Below, one piece after another: positions 26,063 through 35,723 of a DNA stretch of 64,000 nt (positions are counted from its first letter, which is position 1; each line of letters opens with the position of its first letter). The position numbers and the translations under genes are program-made. The stretch is from a bacterium. Lineage in GTDB: Bacteria; Electryoneota; B3-LCP. Location of the stretch: positions 35,325 to 99,324 of the forward strand of contig JAPKYS010000055.1 in NCBI GenBank assembly GCA_026394195.1. Reading direction: 5' to 3'. The notes under the pieces are model-generated. The model saw only the letters and a list, made by a program, of their open reading frames with translations, searched no databases and was not told the DNA's origin.

Positions 26063-27355
26063 ATGAAATCGCTCATCACTCTCTTCGCTCTTTTATCACT
26101 TTCCCTCAGCGCAACCGCCCAGCCGCCGGATACGCTGTGGACCCGCACTTTTGGGGGGAGCGATGCTGATATAGGTTACAGCGTGCAGCAGAGCTCGGAC
26201 GGAGGATACGTCATCGTTGGGTACATGGATTACAACGGTGCAGTTTACCTAATCAAGACAGACGCTGCCGGGAACGAAGTCTGGCAGCGCATCTTCGGTG
26301 AGGACGATTATGCCGTAGGTTACAGTGTGCAACAGACCTCGGAGGGCGGGTACATTATCGCCGGAACAACGAGTGATATCAGCCCAAGTACTCCTGATGT
26401 CTACCTGATCAAGACGGACGCCACGGGCAATTTGATCTGGCAGCGCACCTTCGGTGGGAGCGGTTCTGATTGGGGTTTAAGTGTACAGCAGACGACTGAT
26501 GGCGGGTACATCATCGTCGGAGGGACACGATCCTATGGAGCGGGTTATGATGATGTCTACCTGATCAAGACGGACGCCAACGGCAATTCGGTCTGGACTC
26601 GCACCTTCGGTGGGAGCGATAATGATTGTGGTTACAGTGTACAGCAGACTTCGGATGGCGGGTACGTCATCGCCGGAGGGACGTATTCTTACGGCACAGG
26701 TTCTTATGACGTCTACCTGATCAAGACGGATGCTAACGGCGATTCGGTTTGGACTCGCACTTTCGGTGGGAGCAATTATGATTTTGGTTCCAGCGTGCAG
26801 CAGACCGCTGACGGCGGATACATCATCGGGGGAGGGACGGTATCGTTTGGTGCAGGTAACTCAGACGTGTACCTGATCAAGACTGATGCAGAAGGCAATC
26901 TGAATTGGCAGCATACCTTCGGCGGGTACGACGATGATTACTGTTATAGGGCACAACAGACTTCTGACGGGGGGTATATCATCGCTGGAAGGACGGATTC
27001 CTATGGTGCAGGTGGTTTTGACGTCTACTTGATCAAGACAGACGCGGGAGGAACGCCAGTGAAACCCTGGATTGAACCAACTTCCCTACCAACGAAATTT
27101 ACCCTATTGGGCGCATTCCCCAACCCCTTCAACCCCAGCACCACCATCCGCTTCAATCTTCCGCAGACGGCGCGGGTGGCGTTGGAGGTGTTCGACGTTA
27201 ATGGACGTGTCGTAGGGGTTCACCATGTGGAACCCCTACAGGCGGGTGAACAGAGCATGACCTTCGATGGATCAGCTTTGCCGTCGGGGGTGTATCTGTA
27301 CCGGTTGACGGCGGGAGAACTGGCGGCAAGCGGCAAAATGGTGCTGATGAAATAG
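26063..27355 (+). CDS. Secreted tandem-repeat (delta-60-like propeller) protein with T9SS sorting domain
   Basis: 430 residues from the ATG at 26063, which has GGAGG 5 nt upstream and leads straight into a signal peptide ('LITLFALLSLSLSATA-QPP'). Six repeats of about 49 residues follow, each like 'W.RTFGGS..D.GYSVQQTSDGGYIIAG' and 'DVYLIKTDA.G'. These are 'outer membrane delta-60'-type WD-like blades. The C-terminal sorting domain starts 'LGAFPNPFNPSTTIRF' and ends 'SGVYLYRLTAGE'. It is probably a surface-displayed propeller. The repeats are related to those of the gene at 53969-55468. Confidence 0.9.
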   Translation: MKSLITLFALLSLSLSATAQPPDTLWTRTFGGSDADIGYSVQQSSDGGYVIVGYMDYNGAVYLIKTDAAGNEVWQRIFGEDDYAVGYSVQQTSEGGYIIAGTTSDISPSTPDVYLIKTDATGNLIWQRTFGGSGSDWGLSVQQTTDGGYIIVGGTRSYGAGYDDVYLIKTDANGNSVWTRTFGGSDNDCGYSVQQTSDGGYVIAGGTYSYGTGSYDVYLIKTDANGDSVWTRTFGGSNYDFGSSVQQTADGGYIIGGGTVSFGAGNSDVYLIKTDAEGNLNWQHTFGGYDDDYCYRAQQTSDGGYIIAGRTDSYGAGGFDVYLIKTDAGGTPVKPWIEPTSLPTKFTLLGAFPNPFNPSTTIRFNLPQTARVALEVFDVNGRVVGVHHVEPLQAGEQSMTFDGSALPSGVYLYRLTAGELAASGKMVLMK

Positions 27356-27378
27356 CCACGGGTCACGAGCCCGAGAGG

Positions 27379-27523
27379 TAGGGGCGTTTAATTAAACGCC
27401 CTGTCAATGGAAGCGGGTAGGACAGACATTCTTGTCTGTCACCAGTACTCGATGGTATAAACGGTCAGACAGGAATGTCCGACCTACCAGATATGCATAG
27501 GGGCGCAGCATGCTGCGCCCCTA
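27379..27523. repeat. Cluster of three palindromes
   Basis: 27382-27401 is a perfect 20-bp palindrome centred on TTAA. 27417-27487 is an imperfect inverted repeat with 25-bp arms (GTAGGaCAGACATTC type). 27498-27523 is a perfect 26-bp palindrome, TAGGGGCGCAGCA and its complement. The last recurs at 58616-58643 and 58801-58829 and as a variant at 55676-55702. Confidence 0.75.
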
Positions 27524-27549
27524 CGATGTTAATTCTTAAATGTTCCACC

Positions 27550-27568
27550 GATCAAACGCAGTTTGATC
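27550..27568 (-). terminator. Hairpin just after icd
   Basis: GATCAAAC-gca-GTTTGATC begins 3 bp past the icd stop codon. There is no T-run, so termination is uncertain. Confidence 0.4.
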
Positions 27569-27571
27569 ATC

Positions 27572-28987
27572 CTACCCCATCTGTTTGATGATGGCGTCGC
27601 CGAATTCGGAACATTTCAGTTCTTGCACGTCCTGGTGCCCTTCGGCGCGCATCAGGCGGGAAAAGTCATAGGTTACGGTGTGAGCTCCGATGGCTCCTTC
27701 CAACCCTTTGACGATCAGGTCGGCGGCTTCCTGCCAACCCAGATGTTCCAGCATCAGCACACCGGATAGGATCATCGAACCGGGGTTGACCTTGTCCAGA
27801 TTGGCGTACTTCGGAGCGGTTCCGTGCGTGGCTTCGAAGATGGCGTGCCCCGAAAGGTAGTTGATGTTGCCGCCCGGAGCAATGCCGATTCCGCCTACTT
27901 GCGCGGCCAGAGCATCTGACAGGTAATCCCCGTTCAGGTTGAGGGTGGCGATGACGTCAAATTCGTTGGCGCGCGTCAGCACCTGCTGCAAGGTGATATC
28001 GGTGATGGCGTCCTTGACCATCAGCTTGGTCTTCCATTTGCCATTCCCGTGAGTATTCCACAATTTCAATGCTTCTTGCACTTCGGCGTCGATCACCTTC
28101 TGCTTCTCAGCAGTCAGGAGATCGTATCCGGGTTCAGTCTGGCGGGCGTTGTCCGGTATCGATACGTTAGGATTGGCTTCCTTATTCCCCAAAACCCAGC
28201 TCTCTCGCTGGGTAATGACGTTGTTGCGAAACTCCCCGGTGGCTACCTTATAACCCCAATCCTTAAAGGCTCCTTCGGTGTACTTCATGATGTTGCCCTT
28301 GTGCACGAAGGTCAGGCTCTTGCGACCGTGGAGCAGGGAGTACTGAATCGCCGCTCTCACCAACCGGCTGGTTCCCTCTTCGGAAACCGGCTTGATGCCG
28401 ATGCCTGAAGTCTCCGGGAAGCGGATCTTCTTGACGCCCATTTCCTTCTGCAGAAATTCGATGACCTTCTTCACTTCCGGAGTACCCGCCGCCCATTCGA
28501 TGCCGGCGTAGATGTCTTCGGTATTTTCACGGAAGATAACCATGTCCACGTCTTGCGGTTTTTTCACCGGGCTGGGGACGCCCGCAAAGTAGCGCACCGG
28601 GCGCAGGCAGACGTAGAGGTCCAGCATCTGCCGCAGAGCAACATTCAAAGACGTGATTCCGCCGCCGATGGGTGTGGTCAGCGGTCCCTTGATGCCCACT
28701 AAAAATTCTCTGTAAGCCTTGATGGTATCATCGGGCAGCCAGTTGTTGGTTGCCTTGAAAGCTTTTTCACCTGCCAGCACTTCCAGCCAGACGAGTTTCC
28801 GTTGTCCCTGGTAGGCTTTCTGCACCGCCGCGTCGAAAACGCGCTGCGAAGCGCGCCAGATATCGGGTCCGGTGCCGTCGCCTTCGATAAAGGGGATGAT
28901 GGGATGATCGGGCACTTCCAGTTTTTGTGCGCCCATCCTGATCGGTGAACCGTCCCTGGGGACAGTGAGACGTTCGAAATTTACCAT
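27572..28987 (-). CDS. icd: Isocitrate dehydrogenase, NADP-dependent type
   Basis: 471 residues. '[14 protein letters not shown]' near the N-terminus, '[26 protein letters not shown]' (split around '[13 protein letters not shown]', with the serine matching the AceK-phosphorylated Ser of E. coli), '[14 protein letters not shown]', '[13 protein letters not shown]', and 'HGTAPKYA', the nucleotide-binding segment. It converts isocitrate to 2-oxoglutarate and CO2. It is longer than the E. coli enzyme (416) because of inserts in the middle and C-terminal parts. It is the last gene of the minus-strand group acn-DUF433-icd. NADP preference is inferred from family resemblance. Confidence 0.95.
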   Translation of the reverse strand: MVNFERLTVPRDGSPIRMGAQKLEVPDHPIIPFIEGDGTGPDIWRASQRVFDAAVQKAYQGQRKLVWLEVLAGEKAFKATNNWLPDDTIKAYREFLVGIKGPLTTPIGGGITSLNVALRQMLDLYVCLRPVRYFAGVPSPVKKPQDVDMVIFRENTEDIYAGIEWAAGTPEVKKVIEFLQKEMGVKKIRFPETSGIGIKPVSEEGTSRLVRAAIQYSLLHGRKSLTFVHKGNIMKYTEGAFKDWGYKVATGEFRNNVITQRESWVLGNKEANPNVSIPDNARQTEPGYDLLTAEKQKVIDAEVQEALKLWNTHGNGKWKTKLMVKDAITDITLQQVLTRANEFDVIATLNLNGDYLSDALAAQVGGIGIAPGGNINYLSGHAIFEATHGTAPKYANLDKVNPGSMILSGVLMLEHLGWQEAADLIVKGLEGAIGAHTVTYDFSRLMRAEGHQDVQELKCSEFGDAIIKQMG

Positions 28988-29046
28988 GGATTCTCCCCGG
29001 AGGGTTATGTTAGATAATCAGTATCTCTTATTTGTCGGAGTAATAT

Positions 29047-29289
29047 TCAAACCGCTGTGATTTGCAATTTTTCATAGAGGAATTCGGGGGCGAAGTCCGC
29101 GCCATATGCGATTGCCGCTCGGATATCTTCATCTTCAAGCTGCGGGTATTCTTTGATGATCTCTTGGTGGGACATCCCGTTGGCAAGAAAATCCAAAATC
29201 AAAGAAACCCATATCCGGGTGCCTTTTATACATGGCTTACCGAAACAAACGTTTGGGTCTATTTTGATCCTGTTTAGCAATTGATTCAT
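29047..29289 (-). CDS. DUF433 protein, orphan antitoxin-like, between acn and icd
   Basis: 80 residues from the ATG at 29289 (GAGGTG upstream). The family pattern is complete: 'RIKIDPNVCFGKPCIKGTRI' in pieces, 'LANGMSHQEIIKEYPQLEDEDIRAAIAYGA'. DUF433 proteins are normally antitoxins beside a DUF5615 toxin, but the next gene downstream is icd, 59 bp away, and aconitase lies 24 bp upstream. It is therefore an orphan inserted in a TCA gene group. It could be an insulated leftover antitoxin or could protect against the toxin at 7952. Confidence 0.85.
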   Translation of the reverse strand: MNQLLNRIKIDPNVCFGKPCIKGTRIWVSLILDFLANGMSHQEIIKEYPQLEDEDIRAAIAYGADFAPEFLYEKLQITAV

Positions 29290-29313
29290 AACGCACCTCA
29301 AATTGACGTTTTT

Positions 29314-31233
29314 CTATGCCTTCGCCTTGGCGTAAGCCAGCGAACCACCTGCCTTCATGATCTCAATTTCGCGTTCATTGAGCGGATGCAGGACGGGGAT
29401 CAGAATCCCTTTGGTGGTATTATGGACTCCGAGTTTACCTGAAGAGAGGTCCCGCACGGGAATTTCCAGCTGGTCATCTTTAGTGATTTTATCATAGTCG
29501 GCTTCGTTGACGAAGGTCAGCGGCAGGATGCCGAAGTTGATCAAATTGGCCAGGTGGATGCGTGCAAAGGATTTCACCAGCACAGCTTTCAGCCCCAGGT
29601 ACATCGGAGCCAAAGCAGCGTGTTCACGCGACGACCCCTGACCGTAATTGTGCCCTCCGATTACAAATCCACCGCCGGCTTGTTTGGCTCGAGCCGGAAA
29701 TGTGGGGTCAATCACCTCGAAAACGTGTTCGGAGATTGCGGGAATGTTCGACCGCAGGGGTAAAATTTTAGCTCCGGCGGGCATGATGTGGTCAGTGGTG
29801 ATGTTATCTTCGACTTTCAGCAGCACCACACCTTTCAGCACTTCGGGCATTTTTTCAGCGAGCGGCAGCGGCTTGATGTTGGGTCCACGGATGATTTCCA
29901 CCTTTTCCGGTTCCTGGGATGGTGGGATGACCATGGAGTCATCCACCCGGAATTGATCCGGCATCTTGGTCTGGATCGGCGCTATCCCCAAGTCGCGTGG
30001 ATCTGTGAATTCGCCGGTGATGGCGCAGGCGACCGCGGTTTCCGGGGACACCAGGTACGCTTTGGCATTCTTGGTGCCGGTCCTGCCTAAAAAATTGCGG
30101 TTGAAGGTTCTGACGGTTACGCCTTCAGTCGGCGGCGAGAAGCCCATTCCGATGCACGCTCCGCACGAGCTTTCCAAAATGCGGACGCCGGCTTCGACGA
30201 TCGGTATCAGGTCGCCATTGTGAACGATTTCATCGAACACCTGCTTGCTGCCAGGCGATAATCCTGCAGAAAGTCCGGTGTGAACTTTGCGTCCGCGCAG
30301 CATATGCGCCATGACTGCCAGGTCGCGGACGCTGCTGTTGGTACAACTACCAAAAGCCACCTGATCAACCTTTAATCCGGCAATGTCACGCACTCTGACA
30401 ACGTTGTCCGGCATGTGCGGTTGAGCCACCATGGGTTCAAGTTGGTCCAGATCGATAATCAATTCTTCATCATATGTGCAGCCGGGATCGGCAGTCAATT
30501 CTTTCCACACCTGCTCACGCTGTTGAGCGCTGAGGTACTGGCGGGTTTTCTCATCTGAAGGGAATACACTGGTGGTGGCGCCCAATTCTGCTCCCATGTT
30601 CGTGATGGTCGCCCGGTCGGGGACTTCCAGATTCGCGACGCCGTCGCCGTAGTATTCCATGACTTTACCAACGCCTCCCTTGACGGTTAGTCTGCGCAAG
30701 ACTTCAAGGATAACGTCCTTACCGCTGACGAAGGGCTGGAGTTTTCCGGTCAGTTTGATACCGACGATTTTGGGCATGCGCAGGTAGAACGGCTGTCCGC
30801 CCATCGCCAGAGCCACGTCCAACCCCCCCGCTCCAATGGCGATCATACCGATGCCGCCGCCAGTCGGGGTGTGGCTGTCGGATCCTAACAGTGTCTTTCC
30901 GGGAGCGCCAAAACGCTCGAGGTGGACCTGATGGCAGATACCATTGCCGGGGCGCGAAAAGTAGATTCCGTACTTGGCGGCGATACTCTGCAAAAACCGG
31001 TGATCATCGGCATTCTCGTAACCCGATTGCAGCATGTTGTGGTCCACGTACGATACCGAGAGTTCCGTCTTGACTTTGGGAATTTCGAGCGCTTCGAATT
31101 GCAGGTACGCCATCGTGCCGGTGGCATCTTGAGTCAAGGTTTGATCGATGCGGATCGAGATCGCAGCTCCGGGAGTGAGGTCGCCGGAAATCAGATGCTC
31201 TTTGATGATTTTTTGGGTTAAATTCAATTTCAT
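29314..31233 (-). CDS. acn: Aconitate hydratase
   Basis: 639 residues from the ATG at 31233. The frame is open to 31335, but the promoter at 31274-31302 supports the shorter form, which opens 'MKLNLTQKIIKEHLISGDL' as in this family. Fe-S ligands are Cys in 'FGSCTNSS' and 'SSCGACIGMG'. 'IRIDQTLTQDATGT', 'GSDSHTPTGGGIGM' and the C-terminal swivel domain 'GGHNYGQGSSREHAALAP' are active-site segments. It interconverts citrate and isocitrate. It belongs to the compact roughly 640-residue aconitase group also seen in Clostridia and Thermotogae. Confidence 0.96.
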   Translation of the reverse strand: MKLNLTQKIIKEHLISGDLTPGAAISIRIDQTLTQDATGTMAYLQFEALEIPKVKTELSVSYVDHNMLQSGYENADDHRFLQSIAAKYGIYFSRPGNGICHQVHLERFGAPGKTLLGSDSHTPTGGGIGMIAIGAGGLDVALAMGGQPFYLRMPKIVGIKLTGKLQPFVSGKDVILEVLRRLTVKGGVGKVMEYYGDGVANLEVPDRATITNMGAELGATTSVFPSDEKTRQYLSAQQREQVWKELTADPGCTYDEELIIDLDQLEPMVAQPHMPDNVVRVRDIAGLKVDQVAFGSCTNSSVRDLAVMAHMLRGRKVHTGLSAGLSPGSKQVFDEIVHNGDLIPIVEAGVRILESSCGACIGMGFSPPTEGVTVRTFNRNFLGRTGTKNAKAYLVSPETAVACAITGEFTDPRDLGIAPIQTKMPDQFRVDDSMVIPPSQEPEKVEIIRGPNIKPLPLAEKMPEVLKGVVLLKVEDNITTDHIMPAGAKILPLRSNIPAISEHVFEVIDPTFPARAKQAGGGFVIGGHNYGQGSSREHAALAPMYLGLKAVLVKSFARIHLANLINFGILPLTFVNEADYDKITKDDQLEIPVRDLSSGKLGVHNTTKGILIPVLHPLNEREIEIMKAGGSLAYAKAKA

Positions 31234-31273
31234 ATTTATCACCACGTCATGTTGTACATTGTCATCCAGATAG

Positions 31274-31302
31274 AATTTAAGCGATTTTTCACTTAAAATC
31301 AA
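31274..31302 (-). promoter_or_regulatory. Promoter for acn-DUF433-icd
   Basis: Minus strand TTGATT (31302-31297), 17 bp, TAAATT (31279-31274). The start near 31267 leaves a leader of about 34 nt. Confidence 0.5.
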
Positions 31303-31416
31303 TCCAAAAGGCAGCTTTTGTTCGAAGCGCCACAATAGCTGATGGGATACTAACAGCTACGCGGAACAAGCGCAAATGGCGAGCAACAATCGGGAATGTT
31401 CGAGGTGGGCAGGCTT

Positions 31417-32268
31417 TTAGTAGATCGGCTTTCCGCCGACTTTTGCCTCCGGCGCGTAGGAATCCAAGTCCGACGTGCTGATGAGATAACCCCATTCTCG
31501 GAAAACGATCTGACAACGATCTGTCTTCAGGTAGGTCATAAATCGTTCAGTATTGGTAGGGTGAGTAGGTTTGGCTGCTGCGGAGGCTGAGATGACCGCA
31601 ATGCGGGGAATTTGTTCGGGAAGCAGAAGCACCACATCGAAAACGTCAGCATCCCAGTTGACTGACATCGTCCATGATATCCCAACGTCGATTTCCGATT
31701 TGGCGAGCCAATCAGCCATCTCTCGGGCGGATCTTCCGGCGATGACAAGGTGTGATTGTACTCTGTCATAAATATTATTGCTCTTTAAAAGTTCCAGAGC
31801 GAATCCTCCCAGAATGTCGTCGCTGGGAGAGGGAATACCGACGCGGATATTTTCGGAGACCAGGTCGGACAGATCGGAGATTATGCGAGGATTCAAACGG
31901 GGTACCAGCAGGCAGGGCACGGCATAAGCCAGGATGGCTGGTGATGTAGAATCGATCAGCCCCAGACTGCGAGCGGAATCCGCCAGATTATCATTGGAAA
32001 ACAAATAGATGTCGACGGTGTCGCTGGTTCGTTTATTCAGCACATCCAACGAAGGGAGAAATTCAAATTTAATCTTTAAGGTACTCTCGAAGCGGTATCC
32101 ATCGGCAACTTCCAGCATAGGAGCCAGGAGAGATGTATCTGCTCTGACGACGATTTCATCTGAGCTATTTGAGCTCGACTTGGATTGGTCGGTACTGCTG
32201 CAGGATAAAAATAATATCGCGAGAGAGAGTAGTAGGATTAAAGCCCTGATTTTACTTAAGAAGGTCAT
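31417..32268 (-). CDS. Extracellular solute-binding lipoprotein (ModA-like)
   Basis: 283 residues from the ATG at 32268, with AAGGAG just upstream. A signal peptide ends in the lipobox 'LAILFLSC'. The mature part resembles type 2 periplasmic binding proteins for oxyanions: 'VVRADTSLLAPMLEVADGYRFES', 'FSNDNLADSARSLGLIDS', 'VGIPSPSDDILGGFALELL' and 'WLAKSEIDVGISW'. No ABC permease or ATPase is next to it, so the ligand (molybdate, phosphonate or other) cannot be assigned. It may be an orphan or serve a distant transporter. Confidence 0.75.
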   Translation of the reverse strand: MTFLSKIRALILLLSLAILFLSCSSTDQSKSSSNSSDEIVVRADTSLLAPMLEVADGYRFESTLKIKFEFLPSLDVLNKRTSDTVDIYLFSNDNLADSARSLGLIDSTSPAILAYAVPCLLVPRLNPRIISDLSDLVSENIRVGIPSPSDDILGGFALELLKSNNIYDRVQSHLVIAGRSAREMADWLAKSEIDVGISWTMSVNWDADVFDVVLLLPEQIPRIAVISASAAAKPTHPTNTERFMTYLKTDRCQIVFREWGYLISTSDLDSYAPEAKVGGKPIY

Positions 32269-32732
32269 CTGCTCCTTACCTTTTACCAAACGCGGTTTTA
32301 AGATCTTTAACTTTCCTTATGGCGCTGTTGAGATTGTCATAATATACGAAAGATAATGACCAAGGTAAAGAAAAAATTTAGCGATAATTCAAGGGTATGA
32401 CCCGTGAGATTGGCGATGTGGTTTTATGGATTTAGCCCATCGGGTCGCTATTGCCTCCCCGCCAATCTCTCGAAATAGTAACTATTTTGACCTGGAAATG
32501 ATCCCTGACAGACGGTTAATTTACCGGGTTAATCCCATACTGGAGTCAAATCGATGGGAATTGACCTTCAGGACGGATGCAAATAGTCAAGTGTCAGTTT
32601 TCGCTTGGAATCCAGCCGTATTAATGTTATATTTGTTCGGAAAAGCGATTTCAAACCGAGTGAATATCCCGTCTACACCGCTCCCGGGGGGTTTTAGGGA
32701 AACCGAGAGTGGGAAAGGAGGCGTCAACACTT
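32269..32732. other. Divergent intergenic region (464 bp)
   Basis: It holds an inverted repeat, GAGATTGGCG at 32406-32415 and its complement ending at 32469, and the operon promoter at 32605-32633. A plus frame across it (32426-32857) shows no family pattern and overlaps yebC in another frame, so I do not call it. Confidence 0.6.
32605..32633 (+). promoter_or_regulatory. Promoter for the yebC-ruvCAB operon
   Basis: TTGGAA, 17 bp, TATATT. Transcription would start near 32640, about 93 nt before yebC. Confidence 0.65.
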
Positions 32733-33479
32733 ATGTCTGGTCATTCCAAATGGGCAACGATCCGTCGCAAGAAGGAGAAGACGGATGCAGCCCGCGGCAA
32801 AGTTTTCACCAAACTGATCAAGGAAATCAGTATAGCCGCCCGCATGGGTGGCGGTGATGAATCCGGTAATCCCCGTCTCAGGACTGCCGTCCTTGCTGCC
32901 AAAGCTGCGAACATGCCTGCCGCCAACATCGAGCGCGGCATTAAAAAGGGTACCGGCGAACTCCCAGGGGTCATCTATGAAGAAATCAGCTATGAAGGCT
33001 ACGGTCCCGGCGGGGTTGCCCTGCTCATCTCAACTTTCACGGACAACCGAAACCGTACCGTCAGCGAAATCCGCCACATCCTGACCAAACGCGGCGGCTC
33101 GCTGGGTGAAACCGGATCCGTCAACTGGATGTTTGAACGCCGCGGGCTCATCACCATCCCTTCGGATAAAGCCTCGGAAGACCAATTGCTGGAATTGTTG
33201 CTGGATGCCGGAGTGGATGATATTCGCCTGGAGGAGGATGTTTTCGAAATTTACTGTGAACCGGACATTTTGGAAAGCGTCAAGATAGAGCTGGAAAAAG
33301 CGAAAATCCAACCCATTTCCGCCCAGATCAGCATGATACCGCAATCTTATAATAAGGTGGAACGGTCGCATGCTGCCTCACTGCTCAGGTTGATGGAAGA
33401 TTTGGACGATCACGATGACGTTCAAGAGGTCTTCTCCAACTTCGACATCGACGAGGCTGATCTTGCTGCCGCCGAGTAA
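32733..33479 (+). CDS. YebC/TACO1 family protein
   Basis: 248 residues from the ATG at 32733 ('MSGHSKWATIRRKKEKTDAARG' is the invariant family start). AAGGAGG lies 11 nt upstream. Diagnostic stretches are 'NPRLRTAVLAAKAANMPAANIERGIKKG' (in parts), 'YEGYGPGGVALL', 'NRNRTVSEIRHILTKRGGSLGE' and 'GSVNWMFERRG'. Family members are reported as translation factors helping ribosomes through polyproline stretches, and earlier as transcriptional regulators. It is the first gene of the operon with ruvC 3 bp behind, a very common arrangement. Confidence 0.95.
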   Translation: MSGHSKWATIRRKKEKTDAARGKVFTKLIKEISIAARMGGGDESGNPRLRTAVLAAKAANMPAANIERGIKKGTGELPGVIYEEISYEGYGPGGVALLISTFTDNRNRTVSEIRHILTKRGGSLGETGSVNWMFERRGLITIPSDKASEDQLLELLLDAGVDDIRLEEDVFEIYCEPDILESVKIELEKAKIQPISAQISMIPQSYNKVERSHAASLLRLMEDLDDHDDVQEVFSNFDIDEADLAAAE

Positions 33480-33482
33480 GGC

Positions 33483-33965
33483 ATGCTAATCATCGGAGTC
33501 GATCCAGGTCTGGTCTGCACGGGAGTTGGGATTATTTCCAAACCGCGGGGACTCCATCTTCCCGTGGATAGTTTCACTTTTATTCTTGCAGACGTCATCA
33601 AGCCACCCAAAGGAGAGCTCCCCGCAAGGTTACTTTTTCTCCATGAAAAATTGCTGAAGATCATCCAGGAATCCGGCGCAGAAGCCATGGCAATCGAAGA
33701 CCAATTCTTCGGAAATAATGCTCAGACCGCCTTCAAGACCGGACAAGCTCGCGGAGCCGCATTGTTGGCGGCAGCTCGATGTGGTTTACCCGTTACTCTC
33801 TATCCGCCGGCTCGGGTGAAAATGGCAGTTGTCGGACATGGTAACGCCAGCAAAGAACAGGTGCGACACCTGGTTCAACAAATTCTCAAAGTTCAATCGC
33901 TTCCTGCTTCATTAGACAGTTCCGACGCTTTGGCTGTGGCGCTGTGCCACGGCTTGTCCACTTGA
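33483..33965 (+). CDS. ruvC: Holliday junction resolvase RuvC
   Basis: 160 residues. RNase H-fold acidic residues are visible: Asp in 'IGVDPG' (residue 7), Glu in 'MAIEDQFFGNNAQTAFK', and the paired Asp in 'LDSSDALAVALCH'. 'GQARGAALLAA' and 'GNASKEQVRHLVQ' are the DNA-binding segments. As a dimer it cuts Holliday junctions brought by RuvAB. It lies 3 bp after yebC and 57 bp before ruvA. Confidence 0.97.
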   Translation: MLIIGVDPGLVCTGVGIISKPRGLHLPVDSFTFILADVIKPPKGELPARLLFLHEKLLKIIQESGAEAMAIEDQFFGNNAQTAFKTGQARGAALLAAARCGLPVTLYPPARVKMAVVGHGNASKEQVRHLVQQILKVQSLPASLDSSDALAVALCHGLST

Positions 33966-34022
33966 TAAAACGCCGCAGTCCCTTGCTCAGCCACTTCGAC
34001 TGCATAACCTGAAAGTTCCCGC

Positions 34023-34604
34023 TTGTACGATTACATTCGCGGCCGTCTGGTCGAATTTCATCCCGGCAAATTGGTTATCGAATCCGGTGGAATTGGATTT
34101 GACGTCACCACGCCGGCGCATGACGCGGAAGATTTTGAAAAAATCGGCGCTGAAATACGCACCTGGATCTATTTACATCAGAAGGATGAGGGTCCGGCGC
34201 TGTACGGGTTCGCTCACAAGCAGGAGCGCGAACTTTTTAAATTATTGCTCAAGGTCAGTGGGATTGGGCCGAAGGTGGCAATTCAGATTCTTTCCGGAAT
34301 CAAGCCGGAAGATCTGGTGCGGGCGCTTGCGGATGAAGATTGGAAACGTCTGACCTTGATTTCCGGTATAGGCCCCAAAACGGCCAAACGTCTGTTGGTT
34401 GAACTGAAAGAGCGGCTGACAGATAAGGAATTGCTGCTCATCCCCGCAGGAGCGCCAAGCGCGCCGGCGCTTATACAGGCGTATAATGCTCTGATGAAAC
34501 TGGGTTTCTCACCGGATGCCGTCCGCAATGCGCTGAAAGATCTGCCTGCTTCCGATGATCTCGAAGAGAGTATACGCAAGGCTTTAACCAGGTTGTCGCC
34601 GTGA
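34023..34604 (+). CDS. ruvA: Holliday junction branch migration protein RuvA
   Basis: 193 residues with a TTG start: the codons read TTG-Tyr-Asp-Tyr-Ile-Arg-Gly, matching the family's 'M(Y/I)..IRG', and no ATG lies nearby. Domain I is the OB fold ('[11 protein letters not shown]', '[13 protein letters not shown]'). Domain II has two helix-hairpin-helix motifs ('[13 protein letters not shown]' and '[17 protein letters not shown]'). Domain III is the RuvB-binding three-helix bundle ('[16 protein letters not shown]'). It overlaps ruvB by 4 nt, so it is coupled. Confidence 0.97.
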   Translation: MYDYIRGRLVEFHPGKLVIESGGIGFDVTTPAHDAEDFEKIGAEIRTWIYLHQKDEGPALYGFAHKQERELFKLLLKVSGIGPKVAIQILSGIKPEDLVRALADEDWKRLTLISGIGPKTAKRLLVELKERLTDKELLLIPAGAPSAPALIQAYNALMKLGFSPDAVRNALKDLPASDDLEESIRKALTRLSP

Positions 34605-35629
34605 ATTCTGACCGCCTCACCATCCCGGAATCTTTACCACCCGATGCAGAACTCGATCGTTCCTTACGGCCCAGCACGATGGAGGAGTTTGTCGGGCAGG
34701 AACGACTTGTCACCAATCTGCGTATTTTTATCAAGGCGGCCAACCAGCGCGGTGAATCGCTGGATCACTGTCTCTTTTACGGTCCTCCGGGCCTGGGCAA
34801 GACCACACTGGCACACCTGTTGGCCAACGAGCTTGACGTGAGCATTCGCAGCACCTCCGGTCCGACTCTGGAACGCCCGGGTGATTTGGCTGGATTGCTC
34901 ACCAACTTGAAGCCGCGGGACATCCTGTTCATTGATGAAATCCATCGTCTTTCCCACACCGTTGAGGAATATCTCTATCCGGCCATGGAGGACTTCAAAC
35001 TCGACATTTTGATCGATCAAGGTCCGGCAGCCCGCACCTTGCGACTGAATCTCCCCCAGTTTACCTTGATCGGTGCGACGACTCGGGCTGGATCGATCAC
35101 TCCCCCTCTGCGCTCACGTTTCGGAGTGGTCGAAAGGCTGGATTATTATAATCCCGAAGAACTTGCAACCATTGTGAAGCGTTCGGCCGTCAAATTAAAT
35201 GTAAGGCTGGAACCTGATGGAGCCTTTGAAATAGCGCGGCGCTGCCGGGGTACTCCACGCATCGCCAACCGGTTGCTGCGACGCATCCGAGATATCGCTC
35301 AGGTGCGCGGCGATGGCGTCATTGACGCCAAGGTCGCCGATCAGGCATTGGATTTGTTGGAAGTCGATCCCTTGGGCTTGGATACTATGGATAAGCGAAT
35401 TCTCGCTTCCTTGATTGACAAGTATGGCGGAGGACCGGTTGGATTGAAAACTCTGGCCATCACCGTCGGCGAAGACGCTCAGACCATTGAAGAGTTATAT
35501 GAGCCCTTTCTGATTCGCGAAGGATTCCTGGAGAGAACTCCCAAAGGCCGGAAAGCCACCATTCAAGCTTATGAGTATCTCGGTAAGGCGCTCAGTGGTC
35601 CGGGTTCTTCGCAACAACAACTGATCTAA
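34601..35629 (+). CDS. ruvB: Holliday junction ATPase RuvB
   Basis: 342 residues with a GTG start overlapping the ruvA stop. AAA+ motifs: Walker A '[10 protein letters not shown]', Walker B 'DEIHR', sensor 1 'LIGATTRAG', arginine finger 'LRSRFG'. The C-terminal winged helix is '[21 protein letters not shown]' onward (in pieces). The hexamer drives branch migration on RuvA-bound junctions. The length and all motifs are normal. Confidence 0.98.
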   Translation: MNSDRLTIPESLPPDAELDRSLRPSTMEEFVGQERLVTNLRIFIKAANQRGESLDHCLFYGPPGLGKTTLAHLLANELDVSIRSTSGPTLERPGDLAGLLTNLKPRDILFIDEIHRLSHTVEEYLYPAMEDFKLDILIDQGPAARTLRLNLPQFTLIGATTRAGSITPPLRSRFGVVERLDYYNPEELATIVKRSAVKLNVRLEPDGAFEIARRCRGTPRIANRLLRRIRDIAQVRGDGVIDAKVADQALDLLEVDPLGLDTMDKRILASLIDKYGGGPVGLKTLAITVGEDAQTIEELYEPFLIREGFLERTPKGRKATIQAYEYLGKALSGPGSSQQQLI

Positions 35630-35723
35630 GTTAGGAGTGTTCCTTATTTGCAGAAGGTGCGACCTGACGTCTTATTCACATCACTCGGTCGTCAAGACCG
35701 ATTCCATTTCACCCCTGTGACCT

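Noticed and set aside
32426..32857. Open frame of 143 codons upstream of and overlapping yebC
   Set aside because: No family pattern, out of frame with the certain yebC gene, and it contains the operon promoter.
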